Assembly (NCBI GenBank): GCA_017432405.1
Contig: JAFRJF010000115.1
Coordinates: 1-23,924 of the forward strand
Length of the DNA stretch: 23,924 nt
DNA from: Clostridia bacterium
Lineage (GTDB): Bacteria > Bacillota_A > Clostridia > Christensenellales > Aristaeellaceae
Direction of reading: 5' to 3'
Part shown: positions 1 through 6,616 of the stretch, piece by piece
Layout of the letters: each line of letters starts with the position of its first letter
Position numbering within the stretch: the first letter of the stretch is position 1
Position numbers and translations under genes: made by a program
The notes under the pieces: model-generated
Told to the model about the DNA's origin: nothing
Databases searched by the model: none
Seen by the model: only the letters and a program-made list of their open reading frames with translations

Positions 1-1173
1 GGGGCAGATGCCGCCGTCAAACGCCTTGGCCACGTCCACATACGCCACGTCGCCCACGTCGCGGGCGATGTTGAAGCCCACATAGTGCTTATCGTCCTCG
101 CAGGCGCCGGTGGCGAACCACTCGATGCCCACAAGGCTGTTGTCGTAGACCACGGTCACGCCCGCGGGCAGGCCGATGTGGCCGGTGAAGCCCGCGGGGA
201 GGCCGCGGTCCTCGGTGACGACGGCGGGGTGCACCTCGACCTTCAGGAAGTTGCGCAGCTTGGTCTCGTTCACGTCCAGGTCGCCCCGGATGAACACGAT
301 CACGAAGGTGTCGTCCATGTTGCGCTGGTACATCACGGCCTTGCAGGTCTGCTGGGGCTTGATCTTGAGGAACGCGCACAGGTCCTCGATGGTCTTGACG
401 TTGGGGGTGTCCACCTTCTCCAGGGGCGCGATCTCGCCGGGCTCGTTGTCCAGAAGGCAGGGCGCGGCCTCCATGTTGGCGCGGTAGTCGCAGTTTTTGC
501 ACAGGACGATGGTGTCCTCGCCCACGTCGGTCAGCAGCATGTACTCGTGGCTGACCTTGCCGCCCATCATGCCGCTGTCGCTGGCGCCGGCCACGACCTC
601 CGGCACGCCGCAGCGGGCGTAGACGCGGTTGTAGGCCTCGTAGGCACGGGCGTAGTATTTCTCCAGATCCTCCTGGGAGGTGTGGAAGGAGTAGGCGTCC
701 TTCATCGTGAACTCGCGCACGCGGATCAGGCCGCCGCGGCAGCGGGGCTCGTCGCGGAACTTGGTCTGGATCTGGTAGATCATGAAGGGGTACTGGGTGT
801 AGGAGTCGGCCACGTCGGTCATCAGGTGGACGGAGGCCTCCTCGTGGGTCATGCCCAGCACCATGTCGCCGCCGGAGCGGTCCTTGAAGCGCAGCAGCTC
901 GCTGCCGATGCTGTCGTAGCGGCCGGACTTGCGCCACAGGTCCGCGGGCATCGTCACCGGGAACAGCACCTCCTGGCCGTCGATGCGGTTCATCTCCTGG
1001 CGGATGATGTTTTCGATCTTGGCGGTGATGCGCTTGGTGATGGGGAACAGCGTGAAGATGCCGTTGCCCACGGGCTTGATGTAGCCGCCGCGCATCATCA
1101 GCGCCTGGGATGCGATCACGCAGTCCGCCGGGGTCTCCTTAAAGCGCTTGGAAACGAGATTTCTGACCTTCAT
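1..1173 (-). CDS. proS: Prolyl-tRNA synthetase, N-terminal 391 residues (3' end outside window)
   Basis: Cytoplasmic class II aminoacyl-tRNA synthetase that charges tRNA-Pro with proline. The frame is open from the ATG at 1173 to base 1, so the C-terminal part, including the anticodon-binding domain, lies outside the window. The start reads MKVRNLVSKRFKETP. Motif 2 is clear (FRDEPRCRGGLIRVREF, followed by MKDAYSFH). After about residue 230 comes sequence typical of the inserted YbaK-like editing domain of bacterial-type ProS (for example GHIGLPAGVTVVYDNS), so this is the long bacterial form that can deacylate Ala-tRNA-Pro. A GGGAAGGAAG ribosome binding site precedes the ATG. The promoter at 1220-1248 leaves a leader of only about 40 bases, too short for a T-box riboswitch. 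Identity is secure; only the missing 3' end is unknown. Confidence 0.96.
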   Translation of the reverse strand, partial: MKVRNLVSKRFKETPADCVIASQALMMRGGYIKPVGNGIFTLFPITKRITAKIENIIRQEMNRIDGQEVLFPVTMPADLWRKSGRYDSIGSELLRFKDRSGGDMVLGMTHEEASVHLMTDVADSYTQYPFMIYQIQTKFRDEPRCRGGLIRVREFTMKDAYSFHTSQEDLEKYYARAYEAYNRVYARCGVPEVVAGASDSGMMGGKVSHEYMLLTDVGEDTIVLCKNCDYRANMEAAPCLLDNEPGEIAPLEKVDTPNVKTIEDLCAFLKIKPQQTCKAVMYQRNMDDTFVIVFIRGDLDVNETKLRNFLKVEVHPAVVTEDRGLPAGFTGHIGLPAGVTVVYDNSLVGIEWFATGACEDDKHYVGFNIARDVGDVAYVDVAKAFDGGICP

Positions 1174-1219
1174 GTGTAGACTTCCTTCCCTCGCTATGCT
1201 AAAATAAATCTATTATAGT

Positions 1220-1248
1220 AGTATAGCCGCGAAGGGAGAATTATGCAA
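1220..1248 (-). promoter_or_regulatory. Sigma-A type promoter of proS
   Basis: On the minus strand, TTGCAT (1243-1248) and TATACT (1220-1225) are separated by exactly 17 bases, about 47 bases upstream of the proS start codon. A second TATAAT-like hexamer lies just downstream. The promoter sits between the stop of the PH-like gene and proS, so proS has its own promoter. Confidence 0.65.
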
Positions 1249-1270
1249 GTGAAGATTTGGGGAAAGACAG

Positions 1271-1834
1271 TCAGGCAAGATATTGCTTCAGAATTCCCCT
1301 CAGCTTATCATCCACAGGCAGGGCATACAGGACCAGGGTTTGTGTCTCGGGCCTGTCGGGATCGTCGATGAAGGGAAGGGACGCTTCGCTGCGCCATCTG
1401 TCCGGCTTCAAGCCCAGCGCGCGGGGACCGCAGAGCAATGTGAAATGCCCGTCCTCGTCACTGCGCAGCGCTGTGTCTTCGATCCGGTTATAAGGGACGC
1501 TCTCTTCCTTTGTGTCTACGCGCAATATGCGCCTGTCGGTCAAGCCGTAATAGGTATTTTGCCGCAGGCGCCTTGCGGTGAGAAAGGGATAAGCAAATGC
1601 GAAGGCGGCAATCAACAGGATAATAGCGATCACGCCGGGCTTGATGCCGGCGTCCGTGTTGCGGGCAACCCGGAGATACATCATCGTCGCACCTGCCGCG
1701 AATATTGCCTTGAGGATGAAACCCACGATGATGCCCTTCCTGTTGGTCCTGTCCATTGTATCAAAGGATGCGGGACGGCCGGACCACAGCAGCGTCTCAT
1801 CCTCCGTCAGCATGGCGCGCAGCTTGTCATACAT
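1271..1834 (-). CDS. PH-like (bPH2/YdbT-type) membrane protein
   Basis: Small membrane protein of 187 residues. It opens with LTEDETLLWSGRP, the usual start of bacterial PH-like proteins. Two hydrophobic segments follow (about residues 34-54 and 66-86), then YYGLTDRRIL near residue 96, which is the YxLTxRRI signature at the start of the bPH2 domain. The C-terminal half would be cytoplasmic and may bind protein or lipid; the exact role is unknown. The start at 1834 is supported by AAGGAGG eight bases upstream. It stands alone between fucosidase and proS, both of which have their own promoters. A 6-bp inverted repeat (TTAGCA, 7-base spacer, TGCTAA) at 1862-1880 overlaps a possible TAAAAT -10 box upstream of it. 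Confidence 0.75.
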   Translation of the reverse strand: MYDKLRAMLTEDETLLWSGRPASFDTMDRTNRKGIIVGFILKAIFAAGATMMYLRVARNTDAGIKPGVIAIILLIAAFAFAYPFLTARRLRQNTYYGLTDRRILRVDTKEESVPYNRIEDTALRSDEDGHFTLLCGPRALGLKPDRWRSEASLPFIDDPDRPETQTLVLYALPVDDKLRGILKQYLA

Positions 1835-1955
1835 ATAAACGTCCTCCTTCTTACAGCCATTTTAGCAGAATCGATGCTAATACGGCGCTAAGAAAGAGGA
1901 CATCGCGAATGCTGGGGTTTGTATCCCAAATGCACTTTGGGCCTGTAAGTCTTTA

Positions 1956-3431
1956 TCAATCCAGCGTGAGCTTGAACACCGGCGGCGTGGACGGGCGAAC
2001 GGGCGTATGCAGGTGGAGCCCCTCGCCGTCCCGCGTCCACTGCACGGCCCCGTCGTCGCCGAGCAGCCGAATGTCCCGTATGATGCCGTGGAAGTTGGCC
2101 TGCCGGGAGGCGTCCAGCTCGCCCAGGGACTTAACGCAGTATTCTCCGCGCTCCGAGCCCTTCATGGCGATGACGTATAGCGCGTCGCCCTTGGCGGTGA
2201 AGCGGAAGTCCCGGTCGGTGTACCGGGGCGCCACGTCGTCGGAGAACTGCCCCTCGGCCACGCGGGTGGGTCCCTCGCCGTAATTGCGCCAGGGATGGGT
2301 GTCGTAGATCGCCTCGCCGTTGACCTGAAGCCACGCGCCGATCTCTTCGAGGATCCGGGCGTCCTCCTCCGGGATCGTGCCGTCCGCCCTCGGGCCGACG
2401 TTGAGCAGGAAGTTGCCATTCTTGCTGACCACGTCCACCAGGTTCCAGATCAGCTCCTCCGAGCTCTTGTAGACGTTGCCCTCGGTGTAGCCCCAGGAAT
2501 TGCGGGCCACGGCGGTGTCCGTCTGCCAGATGTAGGGCTTGATGTCCGCGAACTGGCCCCGCTCCACGTCCGGTACGGCGGCGCCGAACACGAAGGCGTC
2601 GTGCTTGTAGTTGATGACGACTTCTTCGCCACGTTCCGCGGCCCGGTTGTAGTAGTAGGCAGCCAGTTTTTTTAGCCAGGGCTTCGCGGCGCTGTGCTCG
2701 ATCCACCAGTCGAAGTAGATGATGCTGGGCCGGTAGCGGTCGATCAGCTCGCAGGTCCGAAGCAGCCAGTCCTCCATGTATTCCCGGCTGGGCGCGGGCT
2801 TTCCGTCGATGTCGTGCCACGCCGGCTCCGGCATGGACGGCCAGTAGAGGTCGCCCCGGGCCAGGGGCTCGTGGATGTCGCTGTCAAACTCCCTGCCGTG
2901 TCCCAGGAAGAACCAGTGCTCGATGCGGTGGGAGGAAGCGCCCATGACCAGCCCGCGGGCGCGGCAGGCGGCGGAGAGCTCGCCCAGCACGTCCCGCTTC
3001 GGCCCCATCTCAAAGGCGTTCCAGTGGGAAATGGCGCTGCGGTACATCTGAAAGCCGTCGTGGTGCTCCGCTACCGGCACGACGTAACGCGCCCCGGAGC
3101 GCTTGAACAGCGCCGCCCAGGCGTCCGGGTCGAACCGTTCGGCGCGGAACAGGGGAATGAAGTCCTTGTAGCCGAAATCCCTGTGGGGCCCGTAGGTCTC
3201 CACGTGGTGCCTGAATTCCGGGGAGCCCTGCATGTACATGTTCCTCGGATACCATTCGTTGCCAAAGGCCGGAACGCTGTAGACGCCCCAGTGAATGAAG
3301 ATGCCGAACTTCAGCCGCCGATACCATTCCGGCGCCCGATACCGGGAGAGGGACGCCCAGGAATCGGTAAACGGGCCATGGGCGATCTGCGCGTCGATCT
3401 GTTCCAGGGTTGGATATCTGTACTCTGTCAT
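1956..3431 (-). CDS. Alpha-L-fucosidase, glycoside hydrolase family 29
   Basis: Hydrolyses terminal alpha-L-fucose from glycans, probably inside the cell because no signal peptide is present. The protein has 491 residues. GH29 hallmarks are the N-terminal FGIFIHWGVYSVP (from about 42), the EHHDGF motif (about 122-127), and the nucleophile region PSIIYFDWW, in which D241 is the expected catalytic Asp. The C-terminal part (from about 400) looks like the usual beta-sandwich domain. The start at 3431 (MTEYRYPTLEQ) was chosen because AAGGAG lies nine bases upstream; the longer reading from 3539 lacks a convincing site. A promoter with a 17-bp spacer is at 3472-3500. No transporter or other fucose gene lies beside it, so the natural substrate is not indicated by context. 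GH29 assignment is firm; fucose specificity is inferred from the family. Confidence 0.9.
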   Translation of the reverse strand: MTEYRYPTLEQIDAQIAHGPFTDSWASLSRYRAPEWYRRLKFGIFIHWGVYSVPAFGNEWYPRNMYMQGSPEFRHHVETYGPHRDFGYKDFIPLFRAERFDPDAWAALFKRSGARYVVPVAEHHDGFQMYRSAISHWNAFEMGPKRDVLGELSAACRARGLVMGASSHRIEHWFFLGHGREFDSDIHEPLARGDLYWPSMPEPAWHDIDGKPAPSREYMEDWLLRTCELIDRYRPSIIYFDWWIEHSAAKPWLKKLAAYYYNRAAERGEEVVINYKHDAFVFGAAVPDVERGQFADIKPYIWQTDTAVARNSWGYTEGNVYKSSEELIWNLVDVVSKNGNFLLNVGPRADGTIPEEDARILEEIGAWLQVNGEAIYDTHPWRNYGEGPTRVAEGQFSDDVAPRYTDRDFRFTAKGDALYVIAMKGSERGEYCVKSLGELDASRQANFHGIIRDIRLLGDDGAVQWTRDGEGLHLHTPVRPSTPPVFKLTLD

Positions 3432-3471
3432 CCTGCTGCACTCCTTTGCAATACCTTGGCGTGATGGGAAC

Positions 3472-3500
3472 ATCATACCATCATGTCGTTCATAGTTCAA
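3472..3500 (-). promoter_or_regulatory. Promoter of the GH29 gene
   Basis: Minus-strand TTGAAC (3495-3500) and TATGAT (3472-3477) with a 17-base spacer, about 40 bases before the fucosidase start codon. The nearby palindrome at 3519-3533 would lie upstream of the -35 box. Confidence 0.6.
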
Positions 3501-3518
3501 GTGGGTGCCTGCGCATGA

Positions 3519-3533
3519 ATTGTCATTGACAAT
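3519..3533. promoter_or_regulatory. Perfect 7-1-7 palindrome upstream of the GH29 promoter
   Basis: ATTGTCA-T-TGACAAT is a perfect 15-bp inverted repeat, roughly 20 bases upstream of the fucosidase -35 box. A further TTGACA half-site lies about ten bases away (3543-3548). The position suits an activator or catabolite-type regulator; no such regulator gene is next to it. Confidence 0.45.
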
Positions 3534-3558
3534 GGGCAACTGTTGACATGGTATGGCG

Positions 3559-4902
3559 TCATCTCGTGAGCTTTTTTACCCATTTATAGCTGTTGACCCT
3601 TATGAAGGCGGGGATACACTTGAAAATCTGATCGGAATTGACGATAAACATGATGGCTACGGGCGACCAGCCCAACACAAAGGCGCCGACCATGGCCAGC
3701 GGATACATGATCAGCTGGGAGATGATATCCAAATTCATCATAAACCGGGTATCGCCGCCGCCACGGATGATGCCGCTGTTTACCGGCATCTGATAGGACA
3801 TCGTGAAGATCACCAGCGTTTGGATGTTCATGAAGGCGTTGGCCATCGCCCTGGTCTCGTATGAGATGTGATACAAGGCCAACAGGGGGAAACGGATCAG
3901 CGTGTAAAGCAGGGCAAGTACCGCGCCGATCATCAGGAACAGGATCTGCAGCGTTCGGGTGTATTCCTTCAGCCTGTCCATATCGCCGGTGCCGATCGTC
4001 CTGCCGATGATGACGCTGGCGGCGGAGGCCGCGCCGACGGCGGTGACCTTGAGCAGCTGGAACGGCGTTGCGCTGATGGACTGGGCGGCGATGGCGCTGT
4101 TGTCCATATGTCCGAGGATCATGGTTTGCACCGCGTTGGAGACGCCCCACAAAATGGAGGCCAGTATGATCGGCGCGCTGACCCGGATATAATCGCCGAG
4201 CATCTGTCGATCCACGCGCAGGCAGTCGGAGGGCTTCATATGAAGCTTTTTTTCCCTGCGGAACATGTAGTGGGCGACCACGCCGAATTCCACCAGCCGC
4301 GCGGTGAGCGTGCCGATGGCCGCGCCGCGCACCCCAAGCTCCGGCAGGCCGAAGCGCCCGGGGATCAGCAGGTAGTTGATGCCCACGTTGATGACCAGCG
4401 ACAGTATGGATGCCTGAAGGGCGATCTTTACGGTCTCCGCGATGCGCATGGTGCCCAGCATGACCGCTGTGAACCCAAAGCACACATAGGAAAACCGCAT
4501 GATGTTCAGATAGGCCATGCCCTGGGCGGCGATTTCACCGTCGCCGGTGAACAGCCGCAGCGCGCCCCTGGGGAAAAGACTCACCAGAAGGAACAGCAGG
4601 CCGGTGATGGCGAAATTGCACCACAGGCCAATGGCAGACAGCTTCTTCACGGCGTCCGGTCGATGCTGCCCCCAGTACTGGCTGCCCAGCACGATCACGC
4701 CGTTGCTGACGCCGTAGACCAGCTGTTGCAGCACGAACTGGATCTGGTTGACCGCCGCCACGCCGGACAGGGCGCTTTCACTGTAGGCGCCCAGCATGAC
4801 GTTGTCCGCCAGGTTGACGGACAGGATCACCGCCTGTTCCGCCATCAACGCCAGAGAGAGGGTGAGAAAGGATCTGTAGAATGCTTTGTCCCGAGTGAAC
4901 AT
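3559..4902 (-). CDS. MATE family multidrug/metabolite efflux transporter
   Basis: Integral membrane antiporter of the MATE family, 447 residues (normal length), with about twelve hydrophobic segments and two repeated MatE halves. Typical family stretches are visible: LADNVMLGAYSESALSGVAAVNQI near the N-terminus, GVSNGVIVLGSQYWGQ, and IRGGGDTRFMM in the C-terminal half. It probably exports small organic cations or drugs using an ion gradient; the substrate cannot be told. The start at 4902 has AGGAGG four bases upstream; the longer frame up to 5079 lacks a membrane-protein start and overlaps the HD-GYP gene. The HD-GYP gene lies upstream on the same strand with only 73 bases between, so the two may be co-transcribed. 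It is distinct in sequence from the truncated MATE at 22476-22946. Confidence 0.9.
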   Translation of the reverse strand: MFTRDKAFYRSFLTLSLALMAEQAVILSVNLADNVMLGAYSESALSGVAAVNQIQFVLQQLVYGVSNGVIVLGSQYWGQHRPDAVKKLSAIGLWCNFAITGLLFLLVSLFPRGALRLFTGDGEIAAQGMAYLNIMRFSYVCFGFTAVMLGTMRIAETVKIALQASILSLVINVGINYLLIPGRFGLPELGVRGAAIGTLTARLVEFGVVAHYMFRREKKLHMKPSDCLRVDRQMLGDYIRVSAPIILASILWGVSNAVQTMILGHMDNSAIAAQSISATPFQLLKVTAVGAASAASVIIGRTIGTGDMDRLKEYTRTLQILFLMIGAVLALLYTLIRFPLLALYHISYETRAMANAFMNIQTLVIFTMSYQMPVNSGIIRGGGDTRFMMNLDIISQLIMYPLAMVGAFVLGWSPVAIMFIVNSDQIFKCIPAFIRVNSYKWVKKLTR

Positions 4903-4975
4903 AGGGCCTCCTGAATGCGGATGAATGGGGAAACACTCTATATCGTCACCGACGCTGATCGATTCGCAGCCGGCT

Positions 4976-6325
4976 TCACCGGTTTCCGGAAGACGGAGCA
5001 GACATTGACCTGAAATATCGCCCGCCTGCTTCCTGGGAAGCGCGGTTGCGGGCGGCGTTGACCACGTCGAAGTTGGCAATCAACAGATCTGTGATCAGCC
5101 GTGACAGTTCGCCCCTGTCCACATTTTCCTTCAGAATCTCCTTTACCTTTTCCTCCGGCATGCCCTTTCTGTAGGGACGATCCTCGGTAATGGCGGAAAA
5201 CACGTCTGCGACGGCCATGATCTGTGCGCCCAGAGGGATTTCACCGCCCTTCAGATGGTAGGGATAGCCCTTGCCGTTCAGCTTCTCGTGATGCAGGGAG
5301 GCCCATCCGCGTATCTCGTTGAAGCCGGCCACGCGGCTGAGCAACAGGTCGCTGAAGAAGGCGTGCTCCTTCATGACGTTGAATTCTTCGGCAGTGAGCT
5401 TGCCGGGTTTTTCGAGTATCTCAGAGGGCGTCCTGATTTTGCCCAGGTCGTGGACGCTGCCGGCAATCTCCATCATATCGCATTCCTGTTCGTTCATGCC
5501 CGCAAGCCCCGCCAAAGCGCGCGCGGAGGCCGCGACGCCGGCGGAATGCATCGCCGTGAACGGGCTTCGGAAGTCGATGATCATTCCGATCAATCCGGTA
5601 ACCTGCTTGATGGTCTCCAGGTTGGCCTCCCGGTCCATCACCAATTCATCCGCGATCCGGTCGCTGCTGTAGGCCAGCTCCAGCCATATGTGTTCAATGC
5701 CGGCCAGCTGTTCCAGGGCCTCTACCGCCTTGGGCGCGTAGAGGTCCCCGGATGAGCGACGCGCCGCCGACATGATCCTGTCGACCTGGTTCAGTATTGG
5801 CGCATCGGGTTTTATCATGAGGACCACATCGTCGGCGAGCTGGATCAGGTTTGACAGCAGGAGTGGATCCTGCAGCGCTACGTCAGCCACCTTTTCAATG
5901 CCATCGGAAATCTCCTCTGGCAGCATCGACTTGTCTAAGGAGGGAAAGTGAATTGGAGGAATGTGCAATTGCAGGGTATCCCGGTAAGGCGTCTGGCTGT
6001 GCCTTACGATGACAGAGATAACCTCAAAGGCCGGAAAGTCCATCAGTATGTTTGCGCTCACCTGCGCCACATGGTAGCTGACATTTTCAATGTCCGTCAG
6101 GGAAACGTTCTGCCTGTCCACAGCGCCGCCGATATCGTGAAGATAAGCGGATTGCATGGTCAAAAATTGATGCGCCGTCGGAAGCTCGAGTGCATGGGCC
6201 ATCTGGTAGGCCAGATAGCTGACCTGTTGATGATGCCTGTGGATCTCCGGGTGCATGATATCGAAGGCCGCATCGACAAGCTGCCACAAGTCTCTCTGTG
6301 ATACGCTTAAAACACTTTTATTCAC
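4976..6325 (-). CDS. HD-GYP domain protein (putative cyclic-di-GMP phosphodiesterase) with an extra N-terminal HD domain
   Basis: Cytoplasmic signalling protein of about 450 residues. The C-terminal HD-GYP domain is well preserved: VHDLGK, HHEKLNGKGYP (about 50 residues later) and VADVFSAITEDRPYR. This predicts hydrolysis of cyclic di-GMP or a related dinucleotide. The N-terminal third contains a second HD-like region with spaced histidines and YLHDIGG, a possible degenerate second hydrolase domain. No membrane or receiver domain is visible. The start is uncertain: GGAGGT suits the GTG at 6325 (seven-base spacing), while the ATG at 6331 is very close to it and the ATG at 6340 has no site. A promoter is at 6366-6394. 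The family and domain call are firm; activity is inferred from intact motifs. Confidence 0.87.
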   Translation of the reverse strand: MNKSVLSVSQRDLWQLVDAAFDIMHPEIHRHHQQVSYLAYQMAHALELPTAHQFLTMQSAYLHDIGGAVDRQNVSLTDIENVSYHVAQVSANILMDFPAFEVISVIVRHSQTPYRDTLQLHIPPIHFPSLDKSMLPEEISDGIEKVADVALQDPLLLSNLIQLADDVVLMIKPDAPILNQVDRIMSAARRSSGDLYAPKAVEALEQLAGIEHIWLELAYSSDRIADELVMDREANLETIKQVTGLIGMIIDFRSPFTAMHSAGVAASARALAGLAGMNEQECDMMEIAGSVHDLGKIRTPSEILEKPGKLTAEEFNVMKEHAFFSDLLLSRVAGFNEIRGWASLHHEKLNGKGYPYHLKGGEIPLGAQIMAVADVFSAITEDRPYRKGMPEEKVKEILKENVDRGELSRLITDLLIANFDVVNAARNRASQEAGGRYFRSMSAPSSGNR

Positions 6326-6365
6326 GGGCATGACCTCCATATGAATGATCGGGATGCTGTATTAT

Positions 6366-6394
6366 ATTTTACCATATATTTACTGATACGGCAA
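6366..6394 (-). promoter_or_regulatory. Promoter of the HD-GYP gene
   Basis: Minus-strand TTGCCG (6389-6394) and TAAAAT (6366-6371), 17-base spacer, about 40 bases before the start codon. An overlapping TATAAT lies just downstream. The rest of 6395-6546 shows no gene on either strand that I can support. Confidence 0.5.
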
Positions 6395-6545
6395 ACATAA
6401 TATTCGCCCATGGAACTGAGCAGGTACAATACTGACACATAGGCGTCGGGATCAGTAGGGATCAATACGGACAAAAACGATTGGTATTGAGTGTTGCCGA
6501 AGCATGGCCAATGAATCCGCCCAGGGTGTTGATAACAAGGGATGG

Positions 6546-6606
6546 GTAAAAAATACCGCACAATACGGCGGCGCCACAATAGGCGCACCCGTATTGTGCG
6601 GTATTT
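6546..6606 (-). terminator. Strong intrinsic terminator after the FAD/FMN reductase gene
   Basis: Perfect 18-bp inverted repeat: arms 6551-6568 and 6589-6606. The apex carries an inner 5-bp stem (GCGCC/GGCGC) and a TATTGT loop. Read on the minus strand, the stem starts 10 bases after the reductase stop codon and runs into TTTTTT, as expected of a Rho-independent terminator. There is no T tract on the plus side. Confidence 0.85.
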
Positions 6607-6616
6607 CCTTAATGGG

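Noticed and set aside
85..1179. Long plus-strand open frame opposite proS
   Set aside because: It is the mirror of a clear synthetase gene in GC-rich DNA, has a low-complexity Ala/Val/Gly/His composition and no ribosome site. The same applies to the long frames opposite the flavoprotein (6542-8203), the MATE gene (3868-4914), the EAL gene (8703-10010) and the ADH (19420-20835).
1174..1270. Possible T-box leader for proS
   Set aside because: The promoter leaves only about 40 bases of leader, and no stem I or T-box sequence is visible.
5319..5672. Second plus-strand frame over the HD-GYP gene
   Set aside because: It is the opposite-strand shadow of conserved HD-GYP codons and has no ribosome binding site.
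6546..6606. 18-bp inverted repeat as transposon ends
   Set aside because: The arms are only 20 bases apart, no transposase is present, and the T tract beside the stop codon explains it as a terminator.
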